The position numbers and the translations under genes are program-made. A stretch of 64,000 nt of DNA, taken from contig KB722748.1 of the NCBI GenBank assembly GCA_000349905.1, positions 186,001 through 250,000 of the forward strand, given 5' to 3'. Source of the DNA: Volvariella volvacea V23. Its lineage: Eukaryota; Basidiomycota; Agaricomycetes; Agaricales; Pluteaceae. The stretch's first letter is position 1. The number at the start of each line of letters is the position of its first letter. The notes below the pieces were generated by a model, which saw only the letters and a program-made list of their open reading frames with translations, did no database searches and was not told the origin of the DNA. Below, one piece after another: positions 58,914 through 64,000 of the stretch.

Positions 58914-59824
58914 ATGTTGGTTGCTCTTCGCCTTCGCTCAATTGCTCTCCTCGTGTCCAAGCAAGCTCAGTCTCCTTTGCTTGCTGGGCCTGCTCTCTCT
59001 TTACGCGCTCGTGTACCTCTCCTTTCCATTTCGCGGTCTCTATCTCAGAGAAGCGGTTCACAATCCCCGTTTAGAGAGACTGAGCAATTAGACTCGCGGG
59101 TCACCCGGAAGCAGTTTGGCCGGGATAACATACCCCGTTCTTTTAGAGAGCCAGTACCACCCAGTCAAAACCTTTACATTGGCAATATTCCTTACAGTGT
59201 TGGAGAAGAAGAACTTCGGGAGTTGTTTAGCCAGTACGGTCAAATAACTTCTGTGCGAGTTGGTACGTATCCAACTTAGAGGTCATTACCCCCGAAATTC
59301 AGCGGAACGGGTTTTACAGCCTATACGCCTGAAGGCGAATCAAAGGGCTTTGCCCACATACAGTTTAAGAATCGCAAGAGTGCCATTGATGCTTTTGAGG
59401 CTCAACCCATAGAACTGGTGAATCGTCGATTGCGAGTCGATTATGCCCATGCTAGACCTCCGATGAAGAGGAAGGCTTTTCACACACTGTTCTTATCCGA
59501 CTTCTGGGGCGACGAAGTTGCGTTGCGTGCAGCCTTTGGCGAGAATGCGGTGCACATAGATCAAGTCCTGTTCTGTAAGTTCTTTCTATTCGGCCATATA
59601 CGGAGCTAACACTATCTTTTCTAGTCAAGAACCCTGAAACCTCGGAACCAACAGGTCGCGGCCTCGTACGATTTAGTGACGTCTCTCATGCTACACAGGC
59701 TCTAGAACATTACTTAGCCTCGGGTGGATCCCAGTTCAATCTCTCGTATGCCCGGAACAACGACCAACCCCCCAATGCAAGACGGCGTCAGGATCGGTCT
59801 GTAGAGGATAGTCCGAGCGATTAA
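58914..59824 (+). CDS. RRM RNA-binding protein, probably mitochondrial
   Basis: The N-terminus MLVALRLRSIALLVSKQAQS and the following Arg/Ser-rich, acid-poor stretch (RARVPLLSISRSLSQRSGS) look like a mitochondrial presequence. An RRM starts NLYIGNIPYSVGEEELRELF (RNP2), is split by an intron after SVRV, and continues TPEGESKGFAHIQFKNRKSA (RNP1-like KGFAHIQF). A second, weaker RRM-like unit, HTLFLSDFWGDEVALRAAFG, continues after another intron as GRGLVRFSDVSHATQALEHY. It stops at 59824 after a short polar tail. It resembles small yeast mitochondrial RRM proteins in layout, but no specific orthologue is claimed. Confidence 0.82.
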
Positions 59825-59925
59825 CAACACTACCTTAACTAATAGATACACCTACTATACTTGATCCCTTACTCAATGTCCCATGTGTATCGACCAAGAC
59901 CTGCCAACGTCCATGCCACGAGAAA

Positions 59926-61053
59926 CTAATCGTATAAGGCAGCGAAATAACTTTCTCGGTCTTCCAAAAATTCCAAATATGCCAGGGCGATGGTAACCCA
60001 AAAGGCAGTATCCACACCAAGAAACTGTTCTTCTCCCTTATCAATTTCAAGCAATCCCGTTATTGCATAAGCGGTAAATGTGGGTGTCTGATCATGGAAA
60101 ATAAGTGTAGGTGGTGGTGCAGGCAAGGGTGTGGGGGCAGGTAGCGGGGCAGAGATAGGCGACTCAGCAGTTGAGGTATACGGTGGGGGTGGCTGGATAA
60201 CTTTAGACTCGGGTATGCGGGAAAGCGTGAACGAATTTGAATTTGATGGTCGGTTATTCCTAATTGCCGCCCATGCTCTTGATAGGAACGAGTTCGAGGC
60301 AGGCTGTACCCGTTGATACGACGTAGGGGAGAGAACAAAACGGGTAGCCTGCGAAGAAGGGAGTGTCTGTCTCTTGCTGAGTCTACTTGATATTGATTCT
60401 AACTTGGCGTGAAGGCTTGGAGGTGAGGGCGGCTCGATGGTTATGGACAACGGAGGAGTTGGTGGATACGAATGAATCGTTGTAAGGCTACTTTGCCTAG
60501 AGACGGACGGCGGCTCTTCTGTTGTCACGTTCGTACGCATTATAAAGGAAAGAGAGCCTTCGACGTAATGCAGGGAGGATTGGGGCACTGGCGTTAGTGG
60601 TATGAATGTGCCAGGGGGGAAGAGTGGCGACCGCAGGCGAATGTACCAGCCTCGAGCTGGCTTGTGTATTGACCAACAAATGGTATTGGTAGGAGTGTGC
60701 TACAACGTGGTATGAAGGCAATGTAGAGTGCAGACATGCAGATCAACTTACGACCACATTCTCTATGATTTCGTCCTCGATAAGGAGCCGTTCCTGGTCA
60801 GCACACAAGAGTGCGTAAGCCAAGGTGTAAATGGTGGGTGGATTACAAACGGTCATACCTTGTGCCAAATGATTGTCTTGCTATCTTCTTCAAGGACATT
60901 GATTCTCGTGTCCTGAAGCACATCAGAGCTGCATGCAGAGGTGGGCACGATATCAACGAGCCTTTGCCTGCTCTGACTACTGGCTCACCTCTGAATAATG
61001 AATTTAGAATGACTCGGTTTTTGAGAGGATACTCTACTGCCTACGTTGGCCAT
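59926..61053 (-). CDS. Basidiomycete protein of unknown function, four exons
   Basis: Assembled from MANVGSRVSSQKPSHSKFII (start 61053), SSDVLQDTRINVLEEDSKTI, ERLLIEDEIIENVV and a long last exon beginning HTPTNTICWSIHKPARGWYI. All introns are about 50-80 nt with GTGAGC, GTATGA and GTAAGT donors, and the joins keep frame. The folded start (WYIRLRSPLFPPGTFIPLTP) is followed by a Ser/Pro-rich disordered middle with PPPPYTS and a conserved-looking C-terminus, ITGLLEIDKGEEQFLGVDTA, FWVTIALAYLEFLEDRESYF. I do not know its function. It is divergent from COQ8 across about 130 bp. Confidence 0.7.
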
Positions 61054-61186
61054 AGTGGAGGTGAAAGAGGCTTGGAGTAATTGGTTGTAAGCTTGGGATG
61101 ATCGCAACAAAAGGGTTGCAGTGCTTGAATTACCGAGTGCAGCCAAACAGACTACCAGGGTTGGTATCACAAATCCCGAGCGCAAC
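61054..61186. promoter_or_regulatory. Bidirectional promoter, unknown gene and COQ8
   Basis: Only 133 bp separate the two start codons. No TATA box or strong palindrome was seen. Both core promoters must fit in or overlap the first exons. Confidence 0.45.
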
Positions 61187-63496
61187 ATGCCTCCTAGTCC
61201 AGCATACAACTGGTACTGTGTTCTAGCCTCTGCCGCAGATATCTTGTCGAATGCCGCTCGTATCAGAGCTTCCCAGGTCGCATATAAGCCAGCTGTATCG
61301 CATCTTAGGAAAAGAAGGCACACGGAAAACAATGCCACTTCGCCTACACCCTCACCCGACGCGCCCCCGCCTAGTTTCAAAACGCGTAACGAACAATCTA
61401 GAGAGGAAGGTTTGGACAAGTCGGCTCCACTAGTCACTTTGGTAGACGAGCCGGTGCAGCAGTTGTATGCAGAGCCAGCTCCTGTTGTTCCTGTCAAGGA
61501 CCCCCAAGGCCCAATCAAGACGATAGAAGAGCAACCGCAGGTAGTTATTGACGAGCGCCCATTGCCTTCTCATCAGAATGCGGATGCGTCTATTCAGATG
61601 GTATGCATTCTACCAACTCATGTTTTGTTTCATGGACTTCTGGAGCACAGGAACCGGAGCTAGCTCCTTCTGTCGAAGCCAATGTCCCACGGAATTTGCA
61701 ATCCTCCAAAGTCCCTTCATCTCGTTTGGGGAGATTATTTCACTATGGAGGTATGCCAATTAATTCGGATACCGGTTTCAGAAGCAATATAACACTTGCC
61801 GGCAGGCTTGGCTGCTTCACTGGGCTACGGTGCTGCTACAGAGCTTCTGCGTCGGACAGGATCTCAACAAGAGCACGAAGGTTCTGTCATCATGACTGAG
61901 GCAAACATTAAGCGTCTTGTTTCAAAATTATCCGAGATGCGTGGTGCTGCTCTGAAGCTTGGGCAATTTATGAGTATCCAAGGTTGGTTCATAATATTTT
62001 CACAAATCATCCCATCCAGGATCCCTTGCTCAAAATTTCCTTTTAGATACACATGTATTACCTCCAGAAGTCGACAAAATATTCCGTCGCGTGCAAGATA
62101 GTGCGCATTATATGCCAGACTGGCAAATGGAGGTCGGTCACAACACAGTTAGCATACATATGTCGCCTAATCACCTTATCATGTCTTAGAAAGTCCTGAA
62201 GTCATCCTTGAGTGACGATTGGCTTAGCAACTTCCACCAGTTTGACCGGATACCATTCGCTGCTGCATCTATTGGACAAGTTCATAATGCCATCTTGTCT
62301 GCTTCTGCCTCGCCGACGGGGAAACCTGAACCTGTTGCCGTCAAGATTCAGTTCCCAAATATTGCCAATTCTATTGAAAGCGATTTGGGGTATATTAAGC
62401 TATTGCTTACAGCTAGTGCATTGTTGCCTAGAGGTCTTTTCCTCGATCGCACAATGCAGGTACGTGAGTGGATTGAATAAGGTGCTCTCGACCTGACAAA
62501 TTTTACAGGTCATGAAGGAAGAGTTAGCAGACGAGTGTAATTATGAGCGCGAAGCTCAATTTCTTCGCTCGTTTAGAACCCCAGAGTTCCTGGGCGACGA
62601 CCCAAGATTTAGGGTACCCTGGGTTTGGGATGGCAGTACGAAGGACGTCCTTGTTATGGAGCGTGTTGAAGGTTCGAGCGTGGGTGAAGCAGACCAACGA
62701 GGCTTGTCTCAATCAGATCGCAATGATGTAAGTTCCTGGGTCTTGTGCTGCTCATTCCTTGGTATCCTTACTTCCGCTGAACAGATTGCAGCATGGGTTT
62801 TGGAGCTGTGCTTGAAGGAACTATTCGAGTTCCGGACCATGCAAACAGATCCTAACTGGACTAACTTCTTGTGGAACTCAAAAACAAGACAGGTGCGGTT
62901 GGTTAACCATGTTGTAGGAATTGCGTTGAGTACCGTACATCTAGGTGGAGCTGGTGGACTTCGGCGCGACTAGAACGTACTCCAAAGAGTTTATGGATGA
63001 CTGGTTGCGTTTACTCCAAGCTGGTGCGTCGGAAGATCGACAAGCCTGCATTGATGCGAGCTTAAAGCTCGGGTACTTGACTGGGGAAGAAAATGAAGTC
63101 CTGCGCTTATCTCATCCTTTTATTCAAAGGGTGCTAACGAACTCTATTAGGTTATGCTCGATGCACACACTAAATCTATGATCCTCCTTGCCACACCGTT
63201 CAGGGACTCAACTACACAGCCATTCTCATTTGGTCCAGGAACAGTCTGGGGCGAAATTACCAATGCTATTAGAGAACAGATACCAGTGATGCTACGTCAT
63301 AGATTAACACCTCCACCAAGAGAGACGTACAGCCTAAATAGGTATGTCCTAAGACCTTCATCCCGGCTTAAAACTGACGCTATTTTAAAGAAAATTGAGC
63401 GGTTCGTTTTTGCTGGCCTCTCGCCTTGGTGCGACACTAGATACTAAGGCAATATGGGACAAAGTAGTCGGCAAGTATAAATTCGATACACAATAA
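61187..63496 (+). CDS. COQ8: Mitochondrial atypical kinase/ATPase Coq8 (ABC1/ADCK family)
   Basis: Needed for coenzyme Q biosynthesis at the inner mitochondrial membrane. The N-terminus MPPSPAYNWYCVLASAADIL leads to a long Pro/Glu-rich region. The family core follows: LAASLGYGAATELLRR, KLSEMRGAALKLGQFMS (KxGQ motif), FDRIPFAAASIGQVH (Ala-rich AAAS nucleotide loop), PVAVKIQFPNIANSIESDLG (catalytic lysine), ELADECNYEREAQFLRSFR, VLVMERVEGSSV, FRTMQTDPNWTNFLW (catalytic loop DPNxxN) and LVDFGATRTYSKEF (DFG). The end splices to ASRLGATLDTKAIWDKVVGK, stopping at 63496. Introns are short. The start at 61187 is the first ATG giving the family-like beginning. Confidence 0.93.
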
Positions 63497-63812
63497 CTTA
63501 AGCAGGATAGATAGAAGCCTCATCATTAATACTCATGCACCTCACTCTAGTAATACTTCGGTTTGCAAGGATTATGCCCTGAAATAGCTCAGGATCACTC
63601 AGTTGGCAGCACGATGTTCAAAATGTAGTCTGTTGAAAGCTACAACAAAGCCAAAGCCACAAAGCAGTGTAAGAATACCATGATTGTTGAACCCATGAGA
63701 TAAACGGATGAACTAACTCGGGAGTCAGTGAATGAGATGATTGAGCGAGGTGCGTTAGGATATCGTGACGGGGAATACTGTAGTCTAGGTGTGGGTATGT
63801 AAGTCTAGAGGT
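63497..63812. other. Intergenic region before the right-edge gene
   Basis: About 315 bp between two convergent 3' ends. No feature was recognised. Confidence 0.35.
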
Positions 63813-64000
63813 TTATTTGCTCTTCTTGGTCTGCTTAGCGCGATTAGCGTATATTATTGTCGTGAAAGGTCTATTAAGAGTATTAAGTAGCAGTCATAGA
63901 TGAAAACAAAATCACCTACCCTTCGTAACGGAGAGCAATGCGGTACACGGTATATACGTAGAGTGTGACGAGAATGCCAGCAGGGCGTTCGTACCTGTGG
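63813..64000 (-). CDS. C-terminal exons of a probable ER membrane protein (edge-truncated)
   Basis: Two exons. The inner one, from the window edge, reads RYERPAGILVTLYVYTVYRI and ALRYEG, an amphipathic to hydrophobic segment. A GTAGGT donor near 63921 and an AATAG acceptor near 63871 join it in frame to PFTTIIYANRAKQTKKSK and a stop at 63813. The last four residues, KKSK, match the KKxx retrieval signal of ER-resident type I or multispanning membrane proteins. The rest lies outside the window, so no family is named. The model rests on one clean splice and open frame. Confidence 0.5.

Noticed and set aside
60811..61080. Plus-strand 89-codon frame before COQ8
   Set aside because: It overlaps in antisense the upstream exons of the 59926-61053 gene, whose splices keep frame.

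Overview
The window looks like a chromosomal segment from a filamentous basidiomycete, most likely an agaricomycete. Genes are split by many introns of about 45-70 nt with GTRNGT-type donors, CTNAY-type branch points and AG acceptors. There are F-box/LRR genes, multi-exon cytochrome P450s and fungal housekeeping genes (mitochondrial RNA polymerase, FACT subunit, AP-1 beta, ATP synthase subunit h). No prokaryotic feature, tRNA, rRNA or CRISPR array was found. All gene models were built by hand-joining exons across GT-AG introns. Outer ends are fairly secure, internal splice sites less so.

Layout. 0-9 kb: an edge-truncated conserved gene (-), an F-box pseudogene (+), an aldo-keto reductase (+), a BBC1/AIM3-like actin-patch protein (-) and DIM1 rRNA dimethyltransferase (-). 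8.6-14.5 kb: almost 6 kb with no supported gene. 14.5-18.4 kb: three membrane-protein genes on the minus strand, two small single-pass proteins and a PalI/Rim9-like four-helix protein. 18.7-24 kb: an atypical SDR (-), AP-1 beta adaptin (+) and an MGMT-type DNA repair methyltransferase (-). 24-26.6 kb: no genes seen.

26.6-45.8 kb is the most distinctive part. Two diverged copies of one segment, each with a cytochrome P450 gene, lie in inverted orientation about 12 kb apart. Between them sit a small conserved fungal protein, an F-box/LRR gene, ATPase inhibitor INH1, ATP synthase subunit h (ATP14), mitochondrial RNA polymerase (RPO41) and an SDR. INH1 and ATP14 are divergent and share a promoter of about 195 bp. 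RPO41 and the SDR are divergent across about 117 bp. Each P450 copy is interrupted by a 100-N assembly gap at the same homologous place just after its start codon.

47.3-64 kb: acireductone dioxygenase (ADI1), a secreted SurE-like nucleotidase followed by a decayed tandem copy, a cupredoxin-like cell-surface protein, a small unknown protein, an F-box-like protein, FACT subunit POB3 divergent from an RRM protein, a basidiomycete protein of unknown function divergent from the mitochondrial kinase COQ8, and the 3' end of a membrane-protein gene at the right edge.

How the genes relate: most are independent housekeeping genes. The clearest functional links are the INH1/ATP14 pair and the local run of mitochondrial genes (INH1, ATP14, RPO41). 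I found no convincing new multi-gene system. The best leads are the inverted P450 duplication, the shared INH1/ATP14 promoter with its GTCAC repeats, and the proline-rich membrane proteins next to the PalI-like gene.
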